44,747 nt of DNA from Actinomycetes bacterium (GCA_021846265.1 JAJZCF010000005.1:1-44747), one strand, 5' to 3'. Shown: positions 8,711 through 18,800, counted from the first letter of the stretch. Numbers and translations are program-made. Notes: a model not told the origin generated them from the sequence alone.

Positions 8711-9997
8711 TTATGTCCTCTCAAATATTTCGAGATCCCTTAGCATCTGAGAAAGCACGACCTTTGCCGTTCTGAAGTCGGCGCTCGGATCGACAGTATC
8801 TGCAAGCTCCCGGAATGCAACGGCTAGATCAAAAAACGCAGCTACACTGCCAGCCAGGCTCATGTCCAGTCCCATCGGAACGGCACCAATGGCGCTTTCC
8901 AATTGTCTGTCAAAGGACGCAACGATATCCCCTGAAGAAATCTTCGACGCGTGAAAAGCCTCGGTAGATTCGAGCATTTCAAGTAACTTCTCGGTTGACA
9001 AGCGCAACTTCTCGGCGTATTCGTTGTCCCAAACAACTACACCGTAATGAATCATCTTTCTTGAGCTATCGCTGCTAGCTAGCCTTGATTCACTAATAGC
9101 GAGATGGTGGTTAAAGATATTCTCGGCAAGTCGGTCGCCTTTAGCTATGAAATCTCGACCGTTTGAGATAGCCAAGGACAGCTGAGCGTACTCTCGCAAA
9201 AGGATTTCGACTTCACTAAAATCCTTCGTCAAGGCATATAGATAACAAGCGGCCTCCCAGGCGACACCCCTAAAACTGAAGGATTCCACTTCGCCTGGCA
9301 GCGCAACTAGCGAGCTAAGCATTATCGAGGAGAGCAGTAATCCATTGCTCATCCAAAATTCTAAAGACGACAAATCGGGTCGAATCTGCTCGGAAAGAGT
9401 ACTATAGGGGGATCTTTCGGTAGCTCTTTCTAGCTTTGTCTTCTTGCTTCCAACGCCCCCAGCAGACTCAAAGCAACCGGCTATCAAAGCGGCGGTATCG
9501 TCGAAATCCCTCTGGTGGACTTCGATTTCGACCTCGCTATAAAAAGATCCATCTAGAAATTCGACTTCATCCACGTCTATTTCGATCGGCAACTTGACGC
9601 CATTGCTGGCGACTTTAAAACTGGTTCTATCGGTTTTCAAGCTCACGGTAGGAATGATGGAATCCTCCAGGTTCAAGCGCTGCAGCGCTTTACGTATGGG
9701 GCCAGGTATTTCATCACGATCCCCCTCTACCTCAATTTCCTCCCTTTGTGTTGCACCCGCAGAGTTGAAGTTTCTTGGTATTTTCATCGTCCACACCCCG
9801 AGAGTGGGCTCGCCGTTCACTGTCCGAAACCGCAGTCCGATACCCAGACGACCCAAGTCAAGATTTTTGGAATCGAAGTAGAGAGAAAGCTGCTCCCTCC
9901 TTACCTCGTCTACCTTGGACAGGCCGACACCTATGTCGACTTGCAAAGGATCTTTGATGCTAGATGAATCAATCTTGTATTCTCGTTCGATGGCCAC
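8711..9997 (-). CDS. CYTH-domain protein with helical C-terminal domain (diverged CHAD or unknown)
   Basis: N-terminal ExExK signature (AIEREYKI), alternating strand pattern to about aa 210; likely GTG start at 9997, just after the ppk1 stop (ORF track extends to 10066). Confidence 0.8.
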   Translation of the reverse strand: MAIEREYKIDSSSIKDPLQVDIGVGLSKVDEVRREQLSLYFDSKNLDLGRLGIGLRFRTVNGEPTLGVWTMKIPRNFNSAGATQREEIEVEGDRDEIPGPIRKALQRLNLEDSIIPTVSLKTDRTSFKVASNGVKLPIEIDVDEVEFLDGSFYSEVEIEVHQRDFDDTAALIAGCFESAGGVGSKKTKLERATERSPYSTLSEQIRPDLSSLEFWMSNGLLLSSIMLSSLVALPGEVESFSFRGVAWEAACYLYALTKDFSEVEILLREYAQLSLAISNGRDFIAKGDRLAENIFNHHLAISESRLASSDSSRKMIHYGVVVWDNEYAEKLRLSTEKLLEMLESTEAFHASKISSGDIVASFDRQLESAIGAVPMGLDMSLAGSVAAFFDLAVAFRELADTVDPSADFRTAKVVLSQMLRDLEIFERT

Positions 9998-9999
9998 GC

Positions 10000-12087
10000 C
10001 TAAGCCCTCCCCATCAAGGTCCTTGACCTTTCGACCGCCAGCTCTGACAACTGCACCTGAGCGCACTTTCCATCCTTCTGCACGAGCCGCTCCCAGTGGC
10101 CATCAGCTTCAGCCTGCCAAGTCTGGACGTCGTCAGACCAATCGAGGGTCAGTATTTCGACAATTCGTGCCTCAATCACCGGATCTACGACTGGCACTAA
10201 AAGCTCCACCCTCCGATCGAGGTTGCGCTGCATGAGATCAGCAGAGCCGAAAAAGAGCTGGCGCTTAGAACCGCCGGCGCCTCCGAAGCAAAACACTCGG
10301 GAGTGCTCCAAAAACTGTCCCACTATTGATCGAACCGTTATGTTCTCACTTAATCCAGGAACCCTAGGCTTCAAGGCGCATACTCCCCGAACTAACAAGT
10401 CGACCCGTACGCCTGCCATGGAAGCTGCGTAAAGCTCATCGATAATGTCCGGATCAACTAGGCCATTTACCTTGAGCAAGATTCTCCCTTGTTCGCCAAG
10501 GTCGACCTGTGCACGGATAAGCTCGACAATCCGGCTGCGCAATTCACTCGGAGCAAGAATCAATCTTTCGTAGGATTGGCGCTTGGAATAACCCGTTAGG
10601 TAGTTGAAGACCTCATTCAGATCTGCGCAGAGCTTTTGGTCACCGCTGAGCATGCCAATATCTTCGTATGTCCTTGCAGTCTTTGCGTTATAGTTTCCCG
10701 TGCCGATGTGGCAATACCTTCTTAACCCCTCCGGCTCTCGTCGCACCACTAAAATAGCCTTCATATGAGTCTTAAGCCCCACTAGCCCATAGACCACGTG
10801 CACGCCGGCCTGTTCGAGCTTCTTTGCCCAACCGATATTTGCTTGCTCGTCAAAACGGGCCTTGAGTTCCACCAGAACTGCAACCTGTTTATTATCTTCG
10901 GCGGCTTTAATCAATGATCCAATAATCGCCGAATCTCCAGAGGTACGATAAAGCGTCTGCTTAATGGCCAAGACTTCAGGATCCCTGGCCGCCTCTTCGA
11001 CGAACATCTCGACAGTCCCAGTGAATGTCTCGTAAGGGTGGTGTAAGAGAATATCGTGTTCTTTAATTGCCGCGAAGATGTCTGGACGAGGTAGACCTTC
11101 GGACATGAGGGCGAACGGAGTAACTAGCGGCGCTCTCATCTGTTTTAAATCTGGCCGGTCGCAATCATAGATCGTCCACAACCCGGAGAAGTCCAGTAGA
11201 GACGCCGTCCTATACACGTCGTCTTCATGGATCTCCAATTCCCTTACTAGCAGGTCGACAACGTCATCACTGGCGTCCTCAGTGATCTCTAACCTGACAG
11301 CCCGACCAAAGCGCCGTCGCCTCAGCTCGAGTTCGACCAGGGAAAGCAGGTCATCTGCTTCCTCTTCCTCCAACGTCAAGTCTGCATTTCGGGATACTCG
11401 AAAGACATAACTTTCCCCTATGTCCATCTCGGGGAAAAGCGACGGTAGATGCGAAGCTATGAGATCTTCGAGGGGAATGAATTCACCCTCTTTAACTTCT
11501 ATCAATCTTGGTAAAAGAGGGGGGATCTTGATCCGGGCAATGTGGTTTCCTTCGGAGTCAGGATCCCGCACCACAACCGCAAGGTTTAAAGAGAGGTTGG
11601 AGATGTAAGGAAAGGGGTGTGAAGGGTCCACTGCTAATGGGGTCAGAACTGGAAAAACATCATTTAGAAAAACGCTGGACATCACCTGCCTCTCCTCGGC
11701 GCTAAGTTGACTCCATGAGACAAGGTGCAGGTCAACCTTCGGCAAATCCACCCGGAGGAGCTGATCATAGATACGGTCAGCCCGCTCAAGTATTTCAACT
11801 AGCAGCTTGCGTATCGCCTTAAGCTGCTCTCGAGGTGTAAGACCATCGGTAGACAGCACTCCTAGGTTCGCCGCCAACTGGTCTTTAAGGCCGGCGACCC
11901 TGACTTGGAAAAACTCGTCGAGCCCATTCCCGAAAATCGCCAGAAACTTGATCCGCTCTAGAAGGGGCAACCTTGAATCGTCGGCCAGGTCGAGCACCCT
12001 CTCGCCAAAACTTAGCCACGAAAGTTCGCGATTATAAAACCTTGCTGTGCCGAAAGATCCTATCTGGGCTCTGTCTATTGAACTCAT
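10000..12087 (-). CDS. ppk1: polyphosphate kinase 1
   Basis: RELSWLSFGERVLDLA, HHPYETF, KQTLYRTSGDS, HIGTGNYNAKTARTYEDIG; likely ATG at 12087 (ORF track extends to 12159). Confidence 0.96.
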   Translation of the reverse strand: MSSIDRAQIGSFGTARFYNRELSWLSFGERVLDLADDSRLPLLERIKFLAIFGNGLDEFFQVRVAGLKDQLAANLGVLSTDGLTPREQLKAIRKLLVEILERADRIYDQLLRVDLPKVDLHLVSWSQLSAEERQVMSSVFLNDVFPVLTPLAVDPSHPFPYISNLSLNLAVVVRDPDSEGNHIARIKIPPLLPRLIEVKEGEFIPLEDLIASHLPSLFPEMDIGESYVFRVSRNADLTLEEEEADDLLSLVELELRRRRFGRAVRLEITEDASDDVVDLLVRELEIHEDDVYRTASLLDFSGLWTIYDCDRPDLKQMRAPLVTPFALMSEGLPRPDIFAAIKEHDILLHHPYETFTGTVEMFVEEAARDPEVLAIKQTLYRTSGDSAIIGSLIKAAEDNKQVAVLVELKARFDEQANIGWAKKLEQAGVHVVYGLVGLKTHMKAILVVRREPEGLRRYCHIGTGNYNAKTARTYEDIGMLSGDQKLCADLNEVFNYLTGYSKRQSYERLILAPSELRSRIVELIRAQVDLGEQGRILLKVNGLVDPDIIDELYAASMAGVRVDLLVRGVCALKPRVPGLSENITVRSIVGQFLEHSRVFCFGGAGGSKRQLFFGSADLMQRNLDRRVELLVPVVDPVIEARIVEILTLDWSDDVQTWQAEADGHWERLVQKDGKCAQVQLSELAVERSRTLMGRA

Positions 12088-12225
12088 AGATAGTAACCTA
12101 CCTAGGTAGTGCAGAGCATCAGAGCAAATCAACGACACAAAGCGCCAAAGAGTTGGCAATTTCAGTTCAAAGACAATGTCTTCGTTCCAACTTTAAAGAA
12201 CAGGAGGCGCCGTAGTGAACTGGGC

Positions 12226-13506
12226 ATGATCATTCTAGCTGACCTTATTGCGGCGCTTGTTTGGCTGCTAGCCAAGGTAGGCCTCAACTCGGCGATGCCT
12301 ACTCACGTTCCGCTGAGCGCCATTTGGCTCTTAGTCCTCCCACTCCTATGCCACCTAGCACTGCACGTGTTTGCACCTAACGCCGACCCTACTGCACTTC
12401 CGATCGTGAGTTTCTTGAACGCATTCGGATACGTACTCATCCAGCGCCTTGATCCTGCAGAGGCGACTTTACAGTCGCTTTGGAGCGCCGTCGGCGTTTT
12501 CGGATTTGTTCTCACGCTCGTTTTCATACCTAGAATTGAGCTTCTCGACAAATATCGATACCTGCTCATGCTCGGTGGTGTCGCACTTTTACTTATGCCA
12601 CTTGCTCCGGTCATTGGCGAGAACATCAACGGCGCTAGACTCTGGATTCACCTTGGGCAATTGAGCTTCCAACCCGTCGAAGCCGCCAAGATCATGCTTG
12701 CTATTTTTTTTGCATCGTACATGACTGAAAAGCGCGAGCTTCTGAGCAACTTTTCGCCATTTCATATCAAAAAAGCATCTGGTGCTTTGCGCGCAGGTGG
12801 ACCGATACTGGTTGCTTGGGCGATCTCCCTTCTGATTATGACGGCTGAGAGAGACGTGGGCTTCTCACTCTTGATTTTCTTGGTCTTTATATTTGCTCTT
12901 TGGATCGCTACCTCGAATGGCTGGTATTTGATCTTTGGCGGAGTTCTATTTAGCGTGGGAGCGTTCGTCGCTTCAAAGCTATTTTCCCAGGTGAGTGAGC
13001 GGATTACGATCTGGTTAGATCCCTGGAAGTATTCGTTGACCATTGGCTATCAATTAGTGCAAGCACAGTACGCTTTTGGCTCGGGAGGAATCTCTGGGAC
13101 TGGTCTCGGTCGCGGTCACCCGGGACTAATACCCGTGGTCACTTCCGATTTTATTTTTGCGGCCATAGGCGAAGAAATGGGTCTTTTGGGTACTACTGCA
13201 GTTCTGTTTCTCTTCATCCTTCTGGTCGGGTTCGGCTTGAAGGCGGCCCGACGAGCAGATACGCAGTTCGCTATGTTATGTGCCGCAGCACTTGCGCTCA
13301 CGCTTGGTCTGCAAGCTTTTTTCATAATGGCAGGTGTCACCAGATTGCTACCATTGACCGGCGTCACACTCCCCTTCGTCGCATACGGCGGCTCTAGTTT
13401 GGTCGCGAACTACGTTCTCATCGCTCTGCTTCTCCGCATCTCCGATCAGTCAAATAGGCGATCATCGCCGCACCTTGCGCCGCGAACAAGGCTCAAGACC
13501 AACTAG
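12226..13506 (+). CDS. FtsW/RodA/SpoVE family (SEDS) protein
   Basis: INGARLWIHLGQLSFQPVEAAKIMLAIFFASYM, FIFAAIGEEMGLLG, LPLTGVTLPFVAYGGSS; start uncertain (ORF track begins at 12109). Confidence 0.88.
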   Translation: MIILADLIAALVWLLAKVGLNSAMPTHVPLSAIWLLVLPLLCHLALHVFAPNADPTALPIVSFLNAFGYVLIQRLDPAEATLQSLWSAVGVFGFVLTLVFIPRIELLDKYRYLLMLGGVALLLMPLAPVIGENINGARLWIHLGQLSFQPVEAAKIMLAIFFASYMTEKRELLSNFSPFHIKKASGALRAGGPILVAWAISLLIMTAERDVGFSLLIFLVFIFALWIATSNGWYLIFGGVLFSVGAFVASKLFSQVSERITIWLDPWKYSLTIGYQLVQAQYAFGSGGISGTGLGRGHPGLIPVVTSDFIFAAIGEEMGLLGTTAVLFLFILLVGFGLKAARRADTQFAMLCAAALALTLGLQAFFIMAGVTRLLPLTGVTLPFVAYGGSSLVANYVLIALLLRISDQSNRRSSPHLAPRTRLKTN

Positions 13507-14138
13507 GGAAGTAGTAGCCGATCGATGAGTATTGCGGCCTTCGGACTTTGAGATAAGGCTAGGAGCACTGCGTCAGATGGCCTGGCCGGAAAGCTTTTGA
13601 GCCCCGCGTTCGGCGAGTTCAACGTGACCTCGGCCAAGAAGGTACCTTTCGACCTTCCAACAATAGCTACATACTCGATTACAAGTCCGTACGCCTTCAA
13701 GATTTCACAAGTGAGTGTGTTTGCCAAGGGACGGGGAGGGGTAATTCCCCGCAATACCGACGCTAGCGCTGAGGCTTGTTCCAAGGAGATCGGAATGTCT
13801 ATCCGTTGAGAGTTGTCGTCAGTTAACCGCAGTCGCATCCGGGCATGTGTTTCGGGTAGGGCAACTCCCACGTCTTCGACCTCAGCGGGTCTAAGCCTTT
13901 CGATCTTTGACACCGAATCTAGCTCAACTTCATGAAAAGGCACGTTTAGGAGGGCTTCGTTAAAGTTCGGAACCGGCTCTTTCTCTTCCTTGGACAATTC
14001 AGCCAGCCGATCGGGTTCTCCTTCCCATTCAGCTTCGCCATGACCAGTATCGGTTGATCCCCCAACGATGCCAGCAGTGCTAGGCTCGCCGACAGACTCA
14101 TCGCCGACCGCCTTATAAGCATCAGTATCGCTCGGCAC
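13503..14138 (-). CDS. bifunctional nuclease (DUF151/BFN) domain protein
   Basis: C-terminal RIDIPISLEQASALASVLRGITPPRPLANTLTCEILKAYG...FPARPSDAVLLALSQSP pattern; acidic N-terminal extension. Confidence 0.82.
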   Translation of the reverse strand: MPSDTDAYKAVGDESVGEPSTAGIVGGSTDTGHGEAEWEGEPDRLAELSKEEKEPVPNFNEALLNVPFHEVELDSVSKIERLRPAEVEDVGVALPETHARMRLRLTDDNSQRIDIPISLEQASALASVLRGITPPRPLANTLTCEILKAYGLVIEYVAIVGRSKGTFLAEVTLNSPNAGLKSFPARPSDAVLLALSQSPKAAILIDRLLLP

Positions 14139-15273
14139 GGCTTCTCCTCATTCCGACATTGAGTACGAAACCCATGCAAATTGAAAAGGCAACCGTAGCC
14201 GATCCTCCATAGCTCATGAACGGAAGAGGTATGCCGGTAATGGGCATAATGCCCATCGTCATGCCTGCATTTTGAAACACCGAATATACGACCAAAGCAA
14301 AGATGCCCCCACAAAGCATTCTTCCCAGCAGGTCGCGAGCTGATTTCATCGCTGACCAGATTCTAAAAGATAAAAACCCGTAGGCAAGAAGTAGGCCGCC
14401 AGCGCCAATAAAGCCAAGTTGCTCACCGACTGCAGTAAAGATAAAGTCCGTCTGTTGCTCGGGCACATAAGCGAGGTTAGTTTGCGGGCCGTTGAATAAA
14501 CCCTTGCCAAACAAAGAGCCAGACCCGATGGCTATCTTCGACTCAGTCAAGTTGTAGCCGGTGGTAAGTGCATTTTTGTTTGGGTTCAAAAACGCAGTCA
14601 GCCGAAGGACCTGGTAGTGCTTTAGTATCCCAAAATGAACTACTAAAAAGATCGCTATCGTTCCGCAAAGTCCGAGTAGCAGCAGATAACGCAGGGGTAC
14701 ACCAGCTATCACTAGCATCCCGGCCAGCACTATACCCATGATTAAGGCGGTGCCAATGTCTGGCTGCTTGATGACCAATCCCATCGGAACGAGCGCCATA
14801 ACCAAGACAAGTATTAAGCTTTTCAAGCTGCTTTCGCCCTGGTGAGTCTCGTAGAAGTAAGCCACTGCCATAATCATCCCGAGTGCCGCAAACTCGGAAG
14901 GCTGGAGTTGAAAAGGTCCTAACTGGTACCATCTTTGGGATCCAAGCGCACTTTTGCCAATCCCGGTGAGTACTCCCAGCAATGCAATAAAAACACCACC
15001 GTAAGCTATGTAGGACAGGTTGGCTAGCTTGGAGTAGTCGATAAGCGAGACCACAATCATGACCACGAGGCCAATCGCTACAAATATCGCCTGTCTCTGC
15101 AAGTAATACTGTGGACTTAGCCCAGCGATCGCTAGCTTGTCCTTCGTAGCCGAATAAACCATGACTATCCCCAAAGTGGCGATGCCAAGCACAACGATGA
15201 CCAGAGAGTAGTCAAACCTCAGTATCGTCTCCTTGAACGCCTTGACTCTGGGGTCTTGCATTGTGAATGTCAA
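14122..15273 (-). CDS. rodA: rod shape-determining protein RodA-like SEDS protein
   Basis: SQRWYQLGPFQLQPSEFAALGMIMAVAYF, TDFIFTAVGEQLGFIGA, MPITGIPLPFMSYGGSA. Confidence 0.92.
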   Translation of the reverse strand: MTFTMQDPRVKAFKETILRFDYSLVIVVLGIATLGIVMVYSATKDKLAIAGLSPQYYLQRQAIFVAIGLVVMIVVSLIDYSKLANLSYIAYGGVFIALLGVLTGIGKSALGSQRWYQLGPFQLQPSEFAALGMIMAVAYFYETHQGESSLKSLILVLVMALVPMGLVIKQPDIGTALIMGIVLAGMLVIAGVPLRYLLLLGLCGTIAIFLVVHFGILKHYQVLRLTAFLNPNKNALTTGYNLTESKIAIGSGSLFGKGLFNGPQTNLAYVPEQQTDFIFTAVGEQLGFIGAGGLLLAYGFLSFRIWSAMKSARDLLGRMLCGGIFALVVYSVFQNAGMTMGIMPITGIPLPFMSYGGSATVAFSICMGFVLNVGMRRSRAERY

Positions 15274-16129
15274 ACTGCGAACACCTCTGTTGTCTCTCTA
15301 GAGAGCGAATCTAAGGGCTTTTATAATCCCTTGGTACAAACTAGAAGCTGCTAAGAGTACTTACACCAGTAAGGATGCTCAGCTGCAAAATCTAGCCTAT
15401 GGAATATTTAGATTCGAGCGACGGACCACACTTCAATCGGCTGCGGGTCGAGCTCGGCGATGTGGACTTTAGCAAATCGACGCTAAATCCCCGTCCGAAA
15501 ATGCGGCCTTCGCGACCAAGAAGCGTCAGGCCTTCAAGTTGAGGTTGCGCTCCTCAGACTCCTTGCCACTCAAGGCGCAGTGACGATCTGCATGGCACTT
15601 CCGATAAAAAAAAGCGAAATTGCAGTTTCAACGTTCTTCGAAACTCGCTAGGTACAGCAAAATTCATAAAAAACGCTACTTATTGCCTACGCCCGGGAGA
15701 AGGTCCGACACAGAAGTTCGATAAACAAATCTCCAAGTGTGCCTGCACTAGCCACTTGACAAAGGAGAAGCACATCGCGCTCCATAGTTCACAAAGGTCT
15801 AAGTTCCAACTAGAGCCAGGGTCCGGTCTCTATTGTCGGCAACCCAGATTAGCGAGCCAACGCTAACGACCTTGTGTCCGTCAGTACCGATTCGTTGCAA
15901 TCGGGCCAGGCGCCTGTTGTGACCTAAGGCGAACCCCCGTCGATGGACGAGACCAGAAGCCCGGTCCGTTGTGATAAAGAGTTCGCATCGTCAAGTTATG
16001 ACAACATTTCCCGCATGCCCTAATAACTTTCCAAGTTAGAACCTAAAAAGCTCTAAGATCAAACTACATTATGAGTGTGCGATGCGGACTGTTTCGGATA
16101 AAACCGCAGGGATTTAGGAGAGTTTCCAG

Positions 16130-17200
16130 ATGAGCCTATTCCGTAGGATGTCTCAGGTGTTTCAACAGAAGGCAAATACCGCCCTCAATAAGGTTGAAAA
16201 TCCAACAGAGGCCCTTGACCTCTCCTATGAAAAGATGTTAGAGAACCTACAGCAAGTGCGTAGGAGCATCGCAGACGTCCTGACTTCGCAAAAGAGGCTT
16301 GAAGCTCAACGAGCTCAACTTCAGGCTCAGTACGACAAACTGCAAGGCCAAGCTAGGCAAGCACTCCAGCAAGGTCAAGAAGATCTAGCGAAAACGGCAC
16401 TGGGGCGAGCGCAAAGCCTTGAAGGCCAAGTCACCGCGCTTGATCCACAAATAGAGCAACTCAAAGGACAAGAGCAAGCCCTTGAGGCTACCGCCCAGAA
16501 GCTGTCTTCAAAACTGGAGCTCTTTCGTTCACAGCGCGAGACTATGAAAGCCCAGTACACTGCTGCGAAAGCTTCAACTCAGGCGATGGAAAATCTTACC
16601 GGCCTATCGGAACACATGACAGACGTCACGCTGATGATGGACCGAGCTCAAGAAAAGATTACTCAGGCTCAGGCGAGATCGGCAGCAGTCGGCGAATTGG
16701 CGGACAGCGGGGTCCTGGATCAAATTGCTATTGGCGGACCCAAAGATGACATAGAGGCAGCCCTGAGGGCGAATTCGGCCGATGGAAATATAAACCTCCA
16801 GTTGGAGCAGATGAAGGCAGAGTTGGGCCTTACCCAACCGTCTGCCTCGGGTGGTCAAGCAACGCTTGAGCAGGGCAAGGTCAACCAGCCGATCGGTGAG
16901 GTGGGGGCAGCATCCCCAGCAGCTACCGACGATAGCCTGGTGGTGCGAATCGCCGGAGTAACTCGTTATAGAGTTCCTTCTTCCATCAAGCCGGCGCTTG
17001 AAGGTCTTGACGTCGCTATGGAGACTGCAATAAACTCCGGCGACGAAGCTAGTTTTTCGAAGTGTGCCGACAGCCTTCAAAAACTACTAGCGAAGTCTGG
17101 AACCGAACTTCAAGAGACCGACCTCACTCCGTCTGACCTAGTGGTTCCGGCACCCGACATGACTATCGCCGAGGCCAAATCGCTCCTCGGCAAAGAGTGA
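16130..17200 (+). CDS. PspA/IM30 family protein fused to a C-terminal PspAA-like domain
   Basis: SLFRRMSQVFQQKANTALNKVENPTEALDLSYEKM is a classic PspA/IM30 N-terminus; after a linker, SLVVRIAGVTRYRVPSS...AINSGDEASFSKCADSLQKLL...LTPSDLVVPAPDMTIAEAKSLLG. Confidence 0.9.
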   Translation: MSLFRRMSQVFQQKANTALNKVENPTEALDLSYEKMLENLQQVRRSIADVLTSQKRLEAQRAQLQAQYDKLQGQARQALQQGQEDLAKTALGRAQSLEGQVTALDPQIEQLKGQEQALEATAQKLSSKLELFRSQRETMKAQYTAAKASTQAMENLTGLSEHMTDVTLMMDRAQEKITQAQARSAAVGELADSGVLDQIAIGGPKDDIEAALRANSADGNINLQLEQMKAELGLTQPSASGGQATLEQGKVNQPIGEVGAASPAATDDSLVVRIAGVTRYRVPSSIKPALEGLDVAMETAINSGDEASFSKCADSLQKLLAKSGTELQETDLTPSDLVVPAPDMTIAEAKSLLGKE

Positions 17201-17272
17201 CCTCAGCTCAGGTACTCTTGGTGCGATTAGCTGGTTGAGATAGGTTGTCGCACTCGAGGCGGGTTCAGCTGT

Positions 17273-18073
17273 GTGCGGCGACGTTCGCCCCATATATTTT
17301 ACAGACCCCCCAAAATGCAAACCCTCATAGTAGCCCCCACTAGCTTTGTGCGGGTGGATACGGTACTTACCATTGAACGGTTGAGGGTGAGCAGGGGCGA
17401 CAATCTCGTGCTTGACAACGTGACAGCCGAACTTGCAAGCGGAAGTGTGACCGGACTTTTGGGAGCAAGTGGATCAGGCAAATCCACGCTTATGCGCTCA
17501 ATTGTAGGTGTCCAGCGGATCGATTCAGGAAAGATTACCGTTTTGAACCTTCCCGCTGGAGCCAAGGAGCTGAGGAAAAAATTAGGATACGTCTCTCAAT
17601 CGCCCGCCGTGTACCTCGACCTAACCGTTGTTGAAAACCTAAACTACTTCGGTTCAATTTTTGCCCTGCCCGACACACGCGTTGACGAGGTACTAGAGAG
17701 AGTCTCTCTTGCAAGCGCCCGCAAGCAACTTGCTTCGAACCTATCAGGGGGGCAGCGCGCCCGGTTGTCCTTGGCCCTTGCCCTGCTTCCTTCTCCCGCA
17801 ATTCTTGTGCTAGATGAACCAACGGTGGGCCTGGATCCACTGCTGCGTGAGGAACTCTGGGACTACTTTCACGAGCTAGCAAGTCAAGGATGCACACTCT
17901 TAGTTTCAAGTCATGTCATGGATGAAGCGGAACGTTGCGATGACTTAATCCTGCTTAGAGACGGGCAAATAATTTTCCACGCCTCACCAGCAGATCTCAA
18001 AGCATCAACGGCGACGGACAATTTAGACTCGGCATTCCTTGCTTTGGCTAAGCGAGCTGAAAATGAGCTCTAG
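17273..18073 (+). CDS. ABC transporter ATP-binding protein
   Basis: GASGSGKSTLMR Walker A, LSGGQRARLSLALAL signature, ILVLDEPTVGLDP Walker B, H-loop SSHVMDEAERCD; true start probably near 17354. Confidence 0.93.
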   Translation: MRRRSPHIFYRPPKMQTLIVAPTSFVRVDTVLTIERLRVSRGDNLVLDNVTAELASGSVTGLLGASGSGKSTLMRSIVGVQRIDSGKITVLNLPAGAKELRKKLGYVSQSPAVYLDLTVVENLNYFGSIFALPDTRVDEVLERVSLASARKQLASNLSGGQRARLSLALALLPSPAILVLDEPTVGLDPLLREELWDYFHELASQGCTLLVSSHVMDEAERCDDLILLRDGQIIFHASPADLKASTATDNLDSAFLALAKRAENEL

Positions 18074-18800
18074 GCGAATCTTCGCTACTGCTAGACGACT
18101 GCTAGAACAGTTGAAGCATGATCCGCGAACAGTCCTGCTTCTTTTAGCCGTCCCTCTTGTGCTTATGATTCTCCTTCGGTATCTCTTTGGCTCGCAACTA
18201 ACCGAATTCAACCAGCTGGCCCCGATGCTTATAGCGCTTTTCCCCTTTACCATCATGTTCGTAGTGACATCGATATCGATGCTAAGGGAGCGCATGACCG
18301 GAACCCTTGAGCGACTCCTGACTTCGCCTATTTCGAAACTTGAAATACTTCTCGGCTATGGGCTGGGTTTTGGCATTTTGGCGGTTTTGCAAGTTGCACT
18401 CGTGCTCCTGGTCACCTTCGGGCCACTGGGCATGAAAACTAGTGGAAACCTTTCGATGCTTTTAGTCTTTTCGGTGCTAGATGCCCTAATGGGCACTTCC
18501 CTCGGATTACTTTTTAGCGCTTTTGCAAATTCTGAATTTCAAGCGGTGCAGTTTCTGCCTGCCTTCATATTTCCCCAAATGCTACTTTCTGGAATTTTTA
18601 TTCCGCGCAATCAAATGCCTTGGGTGCTTAGGTACCTTTCAGACATATTTCCGTTGTCGTATGCCATCGACGGCGCTTCGCGAACGTCTGCAAGCACTGT
18701 TTGGACCCTCGCTTCCAGTGTTGACTTATCGGTGGTCGCAATAGCAATCCCACTTTCACTTGCGCTTGGTGCGCTTACTCTCAAACGGCAAACCAGCTAA
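18063..18800 (+). CDS. ABC-2 type transporter permease
   Basis: Multi-TM ABC-2 permease: MLRERMTGTLERLLTSPISKLEILLGYGLGFGILAV, FLPAFIFPQMLLSGIFIPRNQMPWVLRYLSDIFPLSYAIDG; start overlaps the ATPase gene. Confidence 0.9.
   Translation: MSSRRIFATARRLLEQLKHDPRTVLLLLAVPLVLMILLRYLFGSQLTEFNQLAPMLIALFPFTIMFVVTSISMLRERMTGTLERLLTSPISKLEILLGYGLGFGILAVLQVALVLLVTFGPLGMKTSGNLSMLLVFSVLDALMGTSLGLLFSAFANSEFQAVQFLPAFIFPQMLLSGIFIPRNQMPWVLRYLSDIFPLSYAIDGASRTSASTVWTLASSVDLSVVAIAIPLSLALGALTLKRQTS

Noticed and set aside
13946-14314. 122 aa minus-strand ORF between the DUF151 and RodA genes
   Set aside because: Overlaps both supported CDSs in another frame; Arg/His/Cys-rich noise.
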